The position numbers were made by a program, and so were the translations under genes. The notes under the pieces were generated by a model. The model was not told the DNA's origin, searched no databases, and saw nothing but the letters and a program-made list of their open reading frames with translations. A DNA stretch of 64,000 nt from Tissierella sp. (GTDB lineage: Bacteria; Bacillota; Clostridia; Tissierellales; Tissierellaceae), in the NCBI RefSeq assembly GCF_031460495.1, contig NZ_JAVKTS010000002.1:613332-677331 (forward strand). Direction: 5' to 3'. Shown piece after piece: positions 63,799-64,000 of the stretch. Within the stretch, counting starts at the first letter, position 1, and each line of letters opens with the position of its first letter.

Positions 63799-64000
63799 AA
63801 CTAATAAAATTCTCAAGAATTTCAGACAATTCTTCTTCACTATCTACAACTATACCCTCTTTTATCTTTTGCTGATCTATTTCCATTAATAGGGAGATAG
63901 GATAATCTTCAAATACCTTGTCTAATACCCTTTCCCCATTTTCATTTATACTAAATATAGCTATAATACCATTATATTCTCCTACAATATAGTGATTTGG
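63797..64000 (-). CDS. BofC C-terminal-domain protein, partial at window edge
   Basis: The last 67 residues of a protein whose 5' part is beyond the right edge. HYIVGEYNGIIAIFSINENG and KIKEGIVVDSEEELSEILEN match the C-terminal domain of BofC, a forespore regulator of SpoIVB in Bacillus, found in clostridial proteins next to ruvC. Full length and an N-terminal membrane anchor cannot be seen. It ends inside its terminator hairpin. Confidence 0.75.
   Translation of the reverse strand, partial: PNHYIVGEYNGIIAIFSINENGERVLDKVFEDYPISLLMEIDQQKIKEGIVVDSEEELSEILENFIS

Overview
The window is about 64 kb of AT-rich DNA (roughly 30% G+C by eye) from a spore-forming, Gram-positive anaerobe of the Clostridia. 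Four things point there: sporulation genes (ylbJ, spoIVA, spoIID, yteA, a BofC-type fragment), the clostridial SCIFF peptide with its radical SAM maturase, T-box and TPP riboswitch control, and gene order shared with Bacillus and Clostridium. A Tissierellia-like lineage is my guess and is not proven. It is ordinary chromosomal core DNA: I see no rRNA, tRNA, insertion sequence, prophage or CRISPR array. Almost every base is coding, mostly on the minus strand.

Layout. 1-2.3 kb (+): the end of tmcAL, then ylbJ, converging on a minus-strand block. 2.3-24.7 kb (mostly -): the classic Firmicutes translation/cell-envelope cluster. In transcription order it reads yicC, remA, gmk, rpoZ, coaBC, priA, def, fmt, yugP, rsmB, rlmN, prpC, prkC, rsgA, rpe, then a TPP riboswitch with thiT and thiN, a small membrane protein, (rpmB on +), asp23, a FakA-like gene, recG, rsmD, coaD and a coiled-coil protein. 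24.9-26.7 kb (+): rqcH. 26.7-29.4 kb: lspA-rluD-pyrR and yteA. 29.5-30.2 kb: DAHP synthase. 30.3-34.8 kb: the ylm/division operon (membrane protein, HlyD-like adaptor, yggS, sepF, yggT, ylmH, divIVA). 35-40.8 kb: spoIVA and the DUF512-der-plsY-gpsA operon. 41-43.6 kb: glyA diverging from a two-gene threonine/serine exporter. 43.6-44.3 kb: an RseC-like protein and a CsoR-family repressor. 44.5-46.6 kb: T-box-controlled aspS. 46.6-53.2 kb: recJ-relA-dtd-MBL-hemZ. 53.3-57.1 kb: SCIFF peptide, maturase, secD, secF. 57.2-63.7 kb: ruvC-ruvA-ruvB-spoIID-queA-tgt-yajC and a TIGR04086 membrane protein. The right edge cuts a BofC-C-domain gene.

How it works together. Most genes serve translation and ribosome upkeep (def/fmt, RsmB/RsmD/RlmN, RsgA, Der, RqcH, QueA/Tgt, Dtd, AspS), DNA repair (RecG, PriA, RecJ, RuvABC), stress signalling (RelA, PrkC/PrpC), and envelope, secretion or sporulation. 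The observations most worth following are an apparent N-terminal deletion/frameshift in hemZ, a CsoR-family repressor that lacks the copper-ligand histidine and so resembles persulfide sensors, a terminator between the SCIFF peptide and its maturase, an adaptor-like protein pair inside the division operon, and terminator hairpins placed immediately upstream of several co-directional genes.
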